Source of the DNA: JACJYC01 sp964558465 | GTDB taxonomy: Bacteria; Bacteroidota; Bacteroidia; Chitinophagales; Saprospiraceae | Assembly (NCBI GenBank): GCA_964558465.1 | Contig: CAZLEF010000025.1 | Coordinates: 24,037-88,036 of the forward strand | Length of the DNA: 64,000 nt | Direction: 5' to 3' | Shown here: positions 26,047-35,568 of the stretch, one piece after another | Numbering within the stretch: the first letter of the stretch is position 1 | How the letters are laid out: the number at the start of each line of letters is the position of its first letter | Position numbers and translations under genes: made by a program | Notes under the pieces: model-generated | What the model was told of the DNA's origin: nothing | The model's input: the letters and a program-made list of their open reading frames with translations, nothing else | The model's database searches: none

Positions 26047-28431
26047 TCACTCCGATTTGAGGGAGGACGCCGGGTTCGCCAACGCGGCTTTTACCGATTG
26101 GTAACTCACCGTCAGAAAAGCGATCAACATCGCCGTCAACCCCGCCAGTGCAAACACCCACCAATGGATTTCGATCCGGTACACAAAACTGTCCAGCCAA
26201 TTTTCCATAAAGTACCAGGCCAGCGGCGTGGCAATGATCAGCGCAACCAGCACCGGCTTCAGAAAATCTTTGGCAAGGAGCCCGACAATGCCCATCACCG
26301 TGGCGCCGACTACCTTCCGGATCCCGATCTCCTTCGTCCGGTTGGCAGCGGCAAAAGCGGCCAGGCCGAACATGCCCAGACCGGCGATGAAAATGGCAAT
26401 GCCGGCAAAAAGCGCAAAGATCCGGCCCTGCCTCGATTCGCTTTGGTACAGCCGGTCCAGCCGCTCATCCAGGAATTGATAGGCAAACGGGAAGGCCGGC
26501 GCCATGTCGTTCCAGGTTTTTTCAGCGGCGGCAATCACTTGGGAAAGGCGGTCGCCACTGACTTTTAAGGCTGCCACCCGGCCGTGGAACGCCGTAGAAA
26601 TGACGAGCGGCTCGATCGCGTCGTGCAGGCTGGAAAAGTGATAATCCCGCACCACGCCTATGATCTGGCGGGGGATGGTGTCAAAAGAAGTGAGGTGGAT
26701 CTTTTTGCCCAGCGCCTCCGCCGGCGTAATACCCAAGTTGGCGACAGCCTGCTCGTTCAGGATGGCTACCTGCGCGCTGTCGCTCGCCAGCCTGGGGTCG
26801 AAATCCCGCCCGGCAATCAATTGAAGACCCAGCGTGTTGACAAAATCAAAATCCACAAAGGCGGTCCGCATCCGGAAATTCCGGTTCAATTCCGGCACGT
26901 CCACCGAGGTCGCGTCGTGATGCCCGCCCGGAATACCGTCCATAAACGATACCTCCCGGGCGCCGGGTTCCTGTTTCAGCCGTTGCCGGAAGGTTTCCCG
27001 GTTGCGATAGACCTCCGGGTTATTGATATCCATCAGCAGGACATGATCCCGGTCAAAACCCAGGTTCTTGCTCTTTAAGTAATTCAACTGCTGCTGAATG
27101 AGCAGGGTGCTGCACAAAAGGCCGACCGACAATACGAACTGGAAAACCACCAGGCTTCTCCGCAATCCGGCGGTCCGCCGTTCTCCGGCAGAAGTATTGC
27201 CCTTCAGCACAAAAGCGGGTTTGAAGGACGACAGCAGCCAGCCCGGGTAAAATCCAGCCAGCAGGCCGATCAGCAAGGCCACTGCGGAGAGGATCAGCCC
27301 TGCCTGCCATGCGGGAACATCTACCTGCAATTCAACCCCGAAGAGTTGTTCAAACCGTGGCAATGCCATAATGACCAGTTGGGAGGCCGCCAGAACCGAC
27401 GCCACGCTCAACAGCAGGCTTTCACCCAACATTTTATGGATAATCTGGCCGCGGCCCGATCCCAGAACCTTATATACCCCGATCTCCTTACTTCGCTCTA
27501 CGGCCCTGGCCGTCGACAGGTTGACGTAATTGGCGCAGGCAATCACGATCAGCAAAATGGCGGACAGCAGGAAGACCCGGACAGCCTGACGGTTGCCGTG
27601 CCGCATGGGGTCATAACGGGTATCCGATTCAAAATAGATATCCCGCACGGCCTGCAGCCGCAAATCAACCCGGTTGCCGGTCCGGGCAAAGTCTTTGCCG
27701 AAGTATTTATCCATAAATCCCGGCAACCGGCCTTCCAGCGCAGTTGCTGCCGCGCCAGGCGCCAGCCGGATGTAGGTGCAAAGGGTATTGTTCCACCAAC
27801 CCGACCAAAATCGCGCGTCTTCCAGGGAAAGTGTGCTTTCCACCAGATCAAAATCCAGGTGCGTCGGCGCGGAATTGCCGGCCAAAACCCCGGAAACCGT
27901 GGCCTCATAGTCGTTGTCGACCCGGAAGGTTTGGCCCATCGCCTTGAATTCATCGCCAAAATACCGCCGGGCGGTTTCCGCGGTCAGAACGATATGATGC
28001 GGTTGGGAGAGTGCCGTTTTAGGGTCGCCCGCCATCAGTTCCAATCCAAAAAAAGTGAGGAAATTGGCGTCGGCGTAGTAGTATTTTTCCTCCAGGAACC
28101 GTTTTTCGCCGAGGGTCACCAGGCTGTTTCCGTCGAGCACCCTGACCGTTGCTTCCACGTCGGCGGGAAAATCCTGCTTCAGGGCCGGCGCAAAAGGCGC
28201 CGAAGTGATGCCGATATCGTAGGGTACCTTGTCGATTTCGGAGGTCCTCAATACCCGGAAGGTCCGGTCGGGAAATGGCAGACTGCGGTCGGTCTGTTTT
28301 TCATTAATGACATAAAGCCCGATAAAGATCGCCGCAGCCAGACCAATGGTCAACCCCGAAAAGTTGATGAACCCAGTGGTTTTGTTCTTCAGCAGGCTCC
28401 GCCAGATGAGTTTCAGGTTATTGCTCAGCAT
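26047..28431 (-). CDS. ABC transporter permease, MacB/FtsX-like (third gene of operon)
   Basis: 794 residues. Helix 1 at about 20-41 (FINFSGLTIGLAAAIFIGLY), extracytoplasmic core with FPDRTFRVLRTSE and ETARRYFGDEFKAMG. First coupling loop RSKEIGVYKVLGSGRGQ is near residue 320; second, RTKEIGIRKVVGAT, near 697; end ANPASSLKSE. The first loop has Tyr where the other paralogues have Arg/Gln before KVLG. Starts 11 bp after the stop of the permease at 28443, so it is the distal gene of a three-permease transcript from about 33240. No ABC ATPase lies in the operon. Confidence 0.9.
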   Translation of the reverse strand: MLSNNLKLIWRSLLKNKTTGFINFSGLTIGLAAAIFIGLYVINEKQTDRSLPFPDRTFRVLRTSEIDKVPYDIGITSAPFAPALKQDFPADVEATVRVLDGNSLVTLGEKRFLEEKYYYADANFLTFFGLELMAGDPKTALSQPHHIVLTAETARRYFGDEFKAMGQTFRVDNDYEATVSGVLAGNSAPTHLDFDLVESTLSLEDARFWSGWWNNTLCTYIRLAPGAAATALEGRLPGFMDKYFGKDFARTGNRVDLRLQAVRDIYFESDTRYDPMRHGNRQAVRVFLLSAILLIVIACANYVNLSTARAVERSKEIGVYKVLGSGRGQIIHKMLGESLLLSVASVLAASQLVIMALPRFEQLFGVELQVDVPAWQAGLILSAVALLIGLLAGFYPGWLLSSFKPAFVLKGNTSAGERRTAGLRRSLVVFQFVLSVGLLCSTLLIQQQLNYLKSKNLGFDRDHVLLMDINNPEVYRNRETFRQRLKQEPGAREVSFMDGIPGGHHDATSVDVPELNRNFRMRTAFVDFDFVNTLGLQLIAGRDFDPRLASDSAQVAILNEQAVANLGITPAEALGKKIHLTSFDTIPRQIIGVVRDYHFSSLHDAIEPLVISTAFHGRVAALKVSGDRLSQVIAAAEKTWNDMAPAFPFAYQFLDERLDRLYQSESRQGRIFALFAGIAIFIAGLGMFGLAAFAAANRTKEIGIRKVVGATVMGIVGLLAKDFLKPVLVALIIATPLAWYFMENWLDSFVYRIEIHWWVFALAGLTAMLIAFLTVSYQSVKAALANPASSLKSE

Positions 28432-28442
28432 AATAGATTTTT

Positions 28443-30836
28443 TTATTCGTTCTTCAATGCTTTAACCGGGTTCGAAACCGCGGAAGCCAACGTTTGAATC
28501 CCAACGGTAAACAAGGTAATAAAGATGGCAATTCCGCCGGCGCCGAATGCAATGGCAGCAAAGGTCCATACCGTAAGATCTATGCGGTAGGCAAAATCCG
28601 CCAACCAGTTTTCGGAGAAATACCAGGCCAATGGCGCTGCAATGATCAACGCAAGTGCCACGAGCCGTACAAAATCTTTAGAGAAAAGGGCTACAATATT
28701 GCCGGGGGCGGCGCCCAGCACTTTCCGGATGCCGATTTCCCGGGTGCGTTTCGACACGGTGATGGCGGTCAGGCCAAACAATCCGATACCCGAAATAAAA
28801 ATGGACAGGCCGGTAAACACGAGAAAAATGGTAGAGAACCGGCGTTCGCCTTCGTATTGTAAGGCCAGGCGTTCGTCGAGGAAGTTAAACTGGAACGGGA
28901 GTCCGGCCGTAATGTTTTGCCAGGCCGTTTCCAGGTCCCGGGTGAAAGTATTCAGATCCTGTGTCCGGTACTGTACCGTCAATTTTTCAAACAAGGCGGG
29001 GTTCATCTGGAAAGTCATCGGACTGATCTGTTGGTGCAGCGAATGCTGGTTGTAATTCCGGATCACGCCGATGACCGTTCCGGAGCGCTCCCACTGGTAA
29101 AACGGCTGGCCCAGGATCTCTCCCGGGGTGGCAAACCCCAGCAGTTTGACCGCTGATTCGGTCAGGATGAGGGATGCCGTGGTATCGGTGGCCAGGTCTC
29201 GGGAGAAATTTCTGCCGGCAACCAGTTGGAGGCCGTACACCTCCAGAAAATCGGTGTCGACCAGGGTCAACTCCATTTCGGCCGTTTTGTCTTCTCCGTT
29301 TTTATTTTGAACGCTGGTAAACACCCCGTGGGTGTGTTCAGAGGGCACATGGGAAGAAAAAGACACGGCCTTTACTTCCGGCAGTTTTTCCAATTCTGAT
29401 TTAACAGCTTCATGGGATAGGGGCGCGCGCCCGAAGTTGATCACCAGTTTTTCTTCCTGGTCAAAACCCAGGCTCTTTTGATTGAGGAATTCGTATTGCA
29501 GCCAGATCACAGAGGCGCCGATCATCAGGCCGATGGAAATGACAAACTGGATGCCGGTCAGCAAACGCCGGAATCCCGCGACACCCAGGGCAGCTTGTTT
29601 GTTTTCCCGGAAAAGATGGATCAGTTGCCACCTCGTCACCACCACAGCGGGATAAATACCTGCCAGCAAACCAATCAACAGGGTCGCGCCCAGCGCCATG
29701 AAAGCAAGGGGCGCCGGAGCAAAAATATCCGCTTGAACAGGGTTGCCCGTCAGTTTTTCAAACCAGGGGAGGGCCGATTTTGTCAGCAGCGCCGAACAAA
29801 TGATTGCCGCGCCGGCCAGCAAAATACTTTCCGACAGGAACTGTCCGGCAATTTGTTTCCCCTTGGCGCCGAAGGTTTTCCGAACGCCTATTTCCCGGGT
29901 CCGGCCTGCATACAGCGCCGTGGCCAGGTTGATATAATTGAAAATGGCCATAAACAGGACAAAGACCCCGGTGAACAAAAGCAACAAAAGTTGTTTGCCG
30001 TTGCCTTTGGGTTTCAATTCGCCCAGACGGGCAGGGTTGAAGTGGACATCCAGCAGGGGCTCCAGGCTCAATTTCATCCCTTCCGTTTGCTGGTCTTCGG
30101 GTATTCTCTGATCCAGCCAGCCGGCCAGCCTGGCGTCGAGCGCCCGGTAGTCCGTGTTGGGTCTTAACAAAAGGTAGGTCGGGGCATTGGTCCAGCCCCA
30201 ATTGGTTTCAGCCGGCGGTTGCAGGCGGGCCCAGGTTGCCCAGGAAATCAGCCCGTCAAACCCGATCTGCGTATTTGCAGGTGGATTGGCAGCCAGGCCG
30301 GTTACCTTATAAGGCGCCCCGTCTATGGTCAACAAGGCGCCGACGGGGTCCTGGTCGCCAAAATATTTCTCAGCCAGGCGTTCGGTCAATACGATACTAT
30401 TGGGTTGATCCAGTGCTTTTTGGGCATCTCCTTTCAATAACTTAAAATCGAATACCTCAAAAAAAGTGGAATCGGCGTACAGGATCTTTTTCTCGAAATG
30501 CGAACGGGCCCCTTGCCGGAAGGTCAGGTTGCTCCCGGATTGGGCCAACCGGACAAAACCTTCAACTTCGGGGAAATCGGCTGCCATCGCGGGCGCCATG
30601 GCGCCTGAGGCAAGGGCCAGTTCAAGGTGCTGGTCCGAAAATACCAGGTCCACATTCAACCTGCAGATGCGGTCCCCTTTCTGATGGAAACGGTCGAACC
30701 GGAGTTCATACGTCAGGTAAAGACCCAGCATCAGGCAGGTGGCCAATGCGCCCGATAACCCGCAAAGATGGATCAGGGAAATGGATTTGTTTTTGACCAG
30801 GCTCCTCCAGGCGGATTTGAGGTAATGTTGGACCAT
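28443..30836 (-). CDS. ABC transporter permease, MacB/FtsX-like (second gene of operon)
   Basis: 797 residues; most diverged of the trio. N-terminal helix about 22-42 (SLIHLCGLSGALATCLMLGLYL), core domain (YELRFDRFHQKGDRICRLN, LTERLAEKYFGDQDPVG). Loop 1 is RTREIGVRKTFGAKGKQ near residue 315; loop 2 is RTREIGIRKVLGAAPGN near 697. The C-terminus is SNPVKALKNE. The terminal FtsX block carries two glycine-rich membrane segments. Eleven bases separate it from genes on both sides, pointing to tight co-transcription of all three permeases; this suggests that they may form hetero-oligomers or serve parallel substrates. Confidence 0.9.
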   Translation of the reverse strand: MVQHYLKSAWRSLVKNKSISLIHLCGLSGALATCLMLGLYLTYELRFDRFHQKGDRICRLNVDLVFSDQHLELALASGAMAPAMAADFPEVEGFVRLAQSGSNLTFRQGARSHFEKKILYADSTFFEVFDFKLLKGDAQKALDQPNSIVLTERLAEKYFGDQDPVGALLTIDGAPYKVTGLAANPPANTQIGFDGLISWATWARLQPPAETNWGWTNAPTYLLLRPNTDYRALDARLAGWLDQRIPEDQQTEGMKLSLEPLLDVHFNPARLGELKPKGNGKQLLLLLFTGVFVLFMAIFNYINLATALYAGRTREIGVRKTFGAKGKQIAGQFLSESILLAGAAIICSALLTKSALPWFEKLTGNPVQADIFAPAPLAFMALGATLLIGLLAGIYPAVVVTRWQLIHLFRENKQAALGVAGFRRLLTGIQFVISIGLMIGASVIWLQYEFLNQKSLGFDQEEKLVINFGRAPLSHEAVKSELEKLPEVKAVSFSSHVPSEHTHGVFTSVQNKNGEDKTAEMELTLVDTDFLEVYGLQLVAGRNFSRDLATDTTASLILTESAVKLLGFATPGEILGQPFYQWERSGTVIGVIRNYNQHSLHQQISPMTFQMNPALFEKLTVQYRTQDLNTFTRDLETAWQNITAGLPFQFNFLDERLALQYEGERRFSTIFLVFTGLSIFISGIGLFGLTAITVSKRTREIGIRKVLGAAPGNIVALFSKDFVRLVALALIIAAPLAWYFSENWLADFAYRIDLTVWTFAAIAFGAGGIAIFITLFTVGIQTLASAVSNPVKALKNE

Positions 30837-30847
30837 GGTTTTATAAT

Positions 30848-33196
30848 TTATTCGTTTTTTAAGCTCTTGATCGGGTTGGCCAATGCCGCCTTAGCCGATT
30901 GAAAACCGACTGTCAGAAAAGCGATCGCCAGCGCCGCCAGACCGGCCAGCGCGAATATTTCCCATCCAAGATCGATCCGGTAGGCAAAATCCTTCAACCA
31001 GTTGTTCATGAACCACCAGGCCAGGGGCGACGCGATCAGGATGGCCATCAGGACAAGACCCAAAAATTCTTTGGACAATAATCCGACAATACTCGCTACC
31101 GAGGCGCCGACCACCTTGCGGATGCCGATCTCCTTGGTCCGGCGTTCCGCAGTGTAGATCACCAGTCCCAGTAAACCCAGGCAGGAGATTACAATGGCAA
31201 TGCCGGCAAACCAATTGGCCAAGGTCCCGGTGAGGGTTTCGGTGCGGTATTGTTTTTCAAATTCTTCGTCCGCAAATATATACTCGAAGGGGTAACCCGG
31301 GTTGAGTTGTTTGTAGGCGGATTCCACATGCGCAATGGCCTCTTCGGTTTTTCCCGGCGCCGGCTTGATGCAGACCAGCCAGGTATTTAGCGGGTAATAC
31401 ACCAGAATCATCGGTGAAATCGCTTCGTGAAGCGACTTCATGTGGTAGTCCTTTATTACGCCTACAATCGGGCCTTTCCCCATCCAGAATTCGATCTCCG
31501 TACCCAGGGGGTCCTCCAGGCCCATCATCCTGACGGCGGCCTCGTTGACGATATAACTTGCGGAATCCGCCGGAAAACTTTCAAAATCCCGGCCTTCCAC
31601 CAGTTCAACACCCATCGTTTTGGTAAAATCGTCCCCGACAAAAATCGGCGAAACGGTAGCGCTCACGGTGGGGTCCTTTTCCGGCCATTTGAGGTCGCCG
31701 GAAGTACCCTCCACGTTCAAGGGGTTGTCGCCGGTTGTGGTAACGGCTTTTATCACTGGCGACTTCGACAATTCCTGCCGGAATGCTTCCTGTTTTTCCC
31801 AGATCGGCCCTTCCAGCAGGACGTAAATCATGTCCTTCCGGTCAATGCCCAGGTTTTTGTTTTTTACGTAGTGCACCTGCCGGTTGATGATGATCACGCC
31901 GATGATCAGGGCAATGGACAGGGTGAACTGGAATACGACCAGCCCTTTTCGCAGCCAATCCGATCCTTTACCGGCCCTGAAAACCTCACCTTTCAGAACA
32001 TTGACGGGTTTGAACGCGGAAAGGAAAAAAGCGGGATACGCGCCGGCCACCAACCCTGTAAACAGGCATAAACCCAGGGCGCCGGCCCAGAAAAAAGGGC
32101 TGCTGTAATCGACGCTCAGTTCTTTATCAAACACGCGGTTGAAGCTGTTCAAAAAAAGTTCAGACAAGGCCATTGCCGCTGTCATGGCCAGGGCGGTGGT
32201 CAGCGCTGCCTCGGCCATAAAATGCCCGACCAACGTCCACCGCCCGGCGCCCACCACCTTCCGGATGCCTGTCTCCCGGGCCCGCTGTCCTGCGCGCGCG
32301 GTGGCCAGATTGATGAAATTGATGCAGGCCAGCAACAGAACAAACAGGGCGATGCCTGAAAACAGGCGGACGTAGTCGATCCGCCCCCCGTCCTGCTTGA
32401 CGGCCGTAAATTTGGAATACAGGTAGGTGTCTTCAAATGGCTGTAAAAAGGGTTCAACCTTGTGTTCCTTCAACTGCTCTATTTGAACCATTTTAGCAGC
32501 TATCGCTTCCCTGTCGGCGCCAGGCAAAAGTTCGACGTAGGTGGTGAAACTGATATTCCCCCAGGTTTTGGTCCAGTCCTTGCCTTTTTCGAATGCGGCA
32601 AACGGCCTTATCCAGTCAAACCGGATGGTGGAGTTGGAAGGAACATTCCGGGCAACTCCGGTGACGGTAACCTCTTCATCCTGATTCATCCGGATGGTTT
32701 TTCCAACCGCATCAGCAGTTTGAAAATATTTTTGGGCCAGATCTTCCGAAATGACGATCGAGGCGGGCCCGGACAAGGCGGTTTTAACATCACCGGCCAA
32801 AAGCGGAAAACTGAACAGCTCAAAAAAATCAGGGGAGGCGTAGGCGCCTTTTTCTTTTGATACTTTTTCACCCGCCGTGAACAATTCTTCATGATCGCCA
32901 TTCAGCTTCACGGCTCTTACGATTTCCGGAAAATCATCCTCCAGTTTTTGTTCCAGTGGGCCGGGCGTGTTCTTGCTCGTGGTGGGGACGTTGCCTGACC
33001 AGTACAGGTTGGTCATTACCTGAAAGATGTTTTCACCCCCGGCATGGAAACGATTGTAACTCAACTCCTCTTTGACCCAAAGGGAGATCAGCAAGGCAAA
33101 GGTCAATCCCAGTGTTAGACCGGTTATGTTGATGGCCGTAAAAACCTTGTGTTTTGCCAGGTTTCTGGCAGCTACTTTAAAATAATTCAATAACAT
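30848..33196 (-). CDS. ABC transporter permease, MacB/FtsX-like (first gene of operon)
   Basis: 782 residues. Helix 1 about 20-42 (TAINITGLTLGLTFALLISLWV), core domain (LSYNRFHAGGENIFQVMTNL, ISEDLAQKYFQTADAVGK). Loop 1 is RARETGIRKVVGAGRWT near residue 310; loop 2 is RTKEIGIRKVVGAS near 685; C-terminus ANPIKSLKNE. First gene of the three-permease operon. The ATG at 33196 is preceded, at 33264-33277, by a sigma-54-like element and at 33330-33355 by a half-site triplet, matching the leaders of the permeases starting at 818, 3402 and 7738. Confidence 0.9.
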   Translation of the reverse strand: MLLNYFKVAARNLAKHKVFTAINITGLTLGLTFALLISLWVKEELSYNRFHAGGENIFQVMTNLYWSGNVPTTSKNTPGPLEQKLEDDFPEIVRAVKLNGDHEELFTAGEKVSKEKGAYASPDFFELFSFPLLAGDVKTALSGPASIVISEDLAQKYFQTADAVGKTIRMNQDEEVTVTGVARNVPSNSTIRFDWIRPFAAFEKGKDWTKTWGNISFTTYVELLPGADREAIAAKMVQIEQLKEHKVEPFLQPFEDTYLYSKFTAVKQDGGRIDYVRLFSGIALFVLLLACINFINLATARAGQRARETGIRKVVGAGRWTLVGHFMAEAALTTALAMTAAMALSELFLNSFNRVFDKELSVDYSSPFFWAGALGLCLFTGLVAGAYPAFFLSAFKPVNVLKGEVFRAGKGSDWLRKGLVVFQFTLSIALIIGVIIINRQVHYVKNKNLGIDRKDMIYVLLEGPIWEKQEAFRQELSKSPVIKAVTTTGDNPLNVEGTSGDLKWPEKDPTVSATVSPIFVGDDFTKTMGVELVEGRDFESFPADSASYIVNEAAVRMMGLEDPLGTEIEFWMGKGPIVGVIKDYHMKSLHEAISPMILVYYPLNTWLVCIKPAPGKTEEAIAHVESAYKQLNPGYPFEYIFADEEFEKQYRTETLTGTLANWFAGIAIVISCLGLLGLVIYTAERRTKEIGIRKVVGASVASIVGLLSKEFLGLVLMAILIASPLAWWFMNNWLKDFAYRIDLGWEIFALAGLAALAIAFLTVGFQSAKAALANPIKSLKNE

Positions 33197-33263
33197 CGTC
33201 CGACTGATTTTAGGACAAGATTTCTGACGCGCAGGTATTTGCCCGGCGTCAGGCGCAACAAAT

Positions 33264-33277
33264 CCAAAAACTATGCC
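33264..33277 (-). promoter_or_regulatory. sigma-54-like -24/-12 element
   Basis: Minus strand reads GGCATAGTTTTTGG, 67 bp before the ATG at 33196, and is nearly identical to the copy at 7786-7799 including flanking AA and GATT. Confidence 0.45.
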
Positions 33278-33329
33278 TTTTTAAAATGTGTTGAATGTGA
33301 GGGAGTTATATTGAAGGCGGGAAGAAGTA

Positions 33330-33355
33330 TGTTCGATTTCGGACAATGGGTGTCC
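33330..33355. promoter_or_regulatory. Candidate enhancer (UAS) with three half-sites
   Basis: TGTTC (33330-33334), GGACA (33341-33345) and TGTCC (33351-33355) with 6- and 5-bp spacers. The core TGTTCGATTTCGGACA differs by one base from the core at 7874-7889. About 77 bp upstream of the element at 33264-33277. Confidence 0.45.
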
Positions 33356-33369
33356 GGTTTTGAGAAGCT

Positions 33370-33463
33370 GTTGATTTGTTGATTCGTTGATGTGTTGATG
33401 CGAGGGACGCATCAAATCAACAAATCAACAAATCAACAAATCAACAAATCAACAAATCAACAA
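33370..33463. repeat. Inverted pair of octamer arrays
   Basis: Four 8-bp units (GTTGATTT, GTTGATTC, GTTGATGT, GTTGATGC; 33370-33401), a short spacer, then about six units of AAATCAAC (33411-33463). Same design and unit family as 25930-26042. It lies just downstream of the symporter stop at 33508, consistent with a terminator role. Nothing else is seen in 33356-33507. Confidence 0.75.
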
Positions 33464-33507
33464 AAAATCAATCCGTCGCGCTGTTGTGCACTTCAGGCGG
33501 TCAACCC

Positions 33508-35094
33508 TTACCAGAACGTATAATAAATAGCGGCCAGAATAACCAGCACGATGACCGAACCAACGGCAAAACCCCTGTCCATCCGGAACATTTTGGCGTC
33601 TATGTCCAGGCCCTTGTCGCTGGGTTTCCACAAACCCAGGGCAACCATAATGGCAACGCAGATCAGGAAAACGTAGCCCATCCGGTCGAGGAACGGAATT
33701 GTGGTCAGGTTGTAGTACATCCAGAGCGACAAAATGAAACCGCCCACAATCGAAATAAAGGCCCCCATCGAGTTGGTCTTTTTCCAGAACAACCCCATAA
33801 AGAAAGCGGCAAAAAGACCCGGAGAGATCAAACCGGTCATTTCCTGAATAAACTGGAATCCGCCTTTTTTATCGATGCCCATGTACGGCGATGCCAGCAT
33901 GGCGATGAGGATGGAAGCGATGATGGCCAGCCGGCCGATAAAGATGAGTTTGCCCTCTGTGGCGTCTTTGTCGACGTATTTTTTGTAAATATCCAGGGTG
34001 AAGATGGTCGAAATACTGTTGGCTTTTCCTGCCAGCGAAGCAACGATGGCGGCAGTCAGGGCTGCAAACGACAACCCCTTCAGACCCAGCGGCAGCAGGC
34101 TGAGCAAAACGGGGTAGGCGTTGTCCTGGTTGAGCACTCCGTCTTTAAGCATTTCCTGCTGGAACATCCCGTTTTGGTACAACACAAAACAAGCGATACC
34201 CGGAAGCGTGACGATGATGGGCATCAACAGTTTCAGAAATGCGGCAAATAACATCCCTTCCCGGGCGGTTTTCAGATCAGCGCCCAATGCCCGCTGTGTG
34301 ATGTATTGGTTGCAGCCCCAGTAGTTGAGGTTGGCGATCCACATGCCGCCCACCAAAACGCCAAACCCGGGCAGGGCCATATAATGCGGGCTGTTTTTGG
34401 AAAAGATCATGTGGAAGTGATCGCCCGCATTTTGTTTCATCAGGCCCAATCCCGCCCAGATTCCTTCCGTGCCAAAATTTTTTGATACCAGACTGACCGC
34501 CAGAATCGTAGTGGCCAAACCGCCGATGACCAGGAAAAAGACCTGTATGACGTCGGTATACCCGATCACTTTCATGCCGCCCAGCGTAATGATGACCGCA
34601 AAAATGGCCAGCCCCGTCATGCAAACCGCGAAATTCAGGCCGGAAATGGTGGAAACCGCCAGCGCGCCGAGGTATAAGATCGATGTGAGGTTGACAAAAA
34701 TATAGAGGAACAACCAGAATACCGCCATGATGGTACTCACGGTGGTATTAAAACGCATCCGCAAAAACTGGGGCATCGTGAAGATCTTGTTCCGCAAGTA
34801 AACGGGCATAAAAAAGATGCCGACGATGAGCAGGGTGGCAGCAGCCATCCATTCGTAACTGGAGATCCCCAGGCCCATGTAAAACCCGTTGCCGGCCATG
34901 CCGATAAACTGCTCGGCAGAGATGTTGGACGCGATCAGCGATGCGCCGATGGCCCACCAGGTCAGGGAGCCTTCCGCCAGAAAATAATCGGTTGAACTGG
35001 CCGTCGCACTGCGTTTGCGGTTGTAGATCCACAAGCCGTAACCCGCTACAACGATAAAATAGAGCAGGAAAATGACATAATCCCAGGTACCCAT
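33508..35094 (-). CDS. Sodium/solute symporter (SSS family, vSGLT-like)
   Basis: 528 residues with about 13-14 membrane helices. It begins MGTWDYVIFLLYFIVVAGYG, followed by SSTDYFLAEGSLTWWAIGASLIASNISAEQFIGMAGNGF, the typical SSS start with the sodium-site region. Further phrases are YLRNKIFTMPQFLRMRFN, GMKVIGYTDVIQVFFLVIGG, NYWGCNQYITQRALGA and AAIVASLAGKANSISTIFTLDIYKKYVD. The resemblance is to the sodium/galactose-type transporters, though the sugar is not determined. The ATG at 35094 fits the family start. It is transcribed alone; downstream lies the inverted octamer array, and upstream a non-coding 474-bp stretch. Confidence 0.88.
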   Translation of the reverse strand: MGTWDYVIFLLYFIVVAGYGLWIYNRKRSATASSTDYFLAEGSLTWWAIGASLIASNISAEQFIGMAGNGFYMGLGISSYEWMAAATLLIVGIFFMPVYLRNKIFTMPQFLRMRFNTTVSTIMAVFWLFLYIFVNLTSILYLGALAVSTISGLNFAVCMTGLAIFAVIITLGGMKVIGYTDVIQVFFLVIGGLATTILAVSLVSKNFGTEGIWAGLGLMKQNAGDHFHMIFSKNSPHYMALPGFGVLVGGMWIANLNYWGCNQYITQRALGADLKTAREGMLFAAFLKLLMPIIVTLPGIACFVLYQNGMFQQEMLKDGVLNQDNAYPVLLSLLPLGLKGLSFAALTAAIVASLAGKANSISTIFTLDIYKKYVDKDATEGKLIFIGRLAIIASILIAMLASPYMGIDKKGGFQFIQEMTGLISPGLFAAFFMGLFWKKTNSMGAFISIVGGFILSLWMYYNLTTIPFLDRMGYVFLICVAIMVALGLWKPSDKGLDIDAKMFRMDRGFAVGSVIVLVILAAIYYTFW

Positions 35095-35345
35095 ACGTTA
35101 TTTCGCTTTGTTTTGACACGGATCGTGCGATCCGATTTTTATTTCGCGAATGCCGGCTGAAAAAGCACTTCCATACCGGATTTCACCCGGCTGGCAAAAC
35201 TACGATAATCCTTTGCAAATTGAAGGGCGGTCTTCTCTATTTTTAAAAATTATTATTCTTCCCGTCGCCCACTACGCTTTTGGCATGGCTGTGTGAGTGG
35301 TATTCCATACTACTGAACATTTTTGTTTTTAAACGAAAGACTGTG

Positions 35346-35456
35346 AGACCAGGAGATGGGGAGAAAGGGAGAAACGCAATGCCTTCACCCTCTCTCACCG
35401 TCGCCCAGTCTCCCTCCGAAGGAGTCCTTTGGACCGTCCTCAGCTAAAAAGGCAAA
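35346..35456. repeat. Dispersed intergenic repeat (copy B) with octamer-like tract
   Basis: Reverse-complement copy of the element at 22456-22563. Blocks GAAACGCAATGCCTTC and CCGTCCTCAGCTAAAAAGGC are shared, with an extra ~40 bp between them, and a short period-8 tract (GAGACCAG, GAGATGGG, GAGAAAGG) at the left. The region 35095-35568 otherwise shows no gene. Confidence 0.55.
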
Positions 35457-35568
35457 ATATCCAGTAGTATGGTGGTATCCAACCCAGGCAACGGGCCTGG
35501 AATGCCGCAAGACGCGGTCTGGGGATGCCGGCGCCGGAAAACCAATCCTGCCTCCGGGTGGTTATCTA

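Noticed and set aside
25930..33463. Short regularly repeated units that could suggest CRISPR arrays
   Set aside because: Units are 8 bp and contiguous, without unique spacers, and no cas genes are nearby.
35356..35568. 71-residue N-terminal extension of the GAF-LuxR protein
   Set aside because: It is translated from the dispersed repeat and precedes the natural start of the GAF region.
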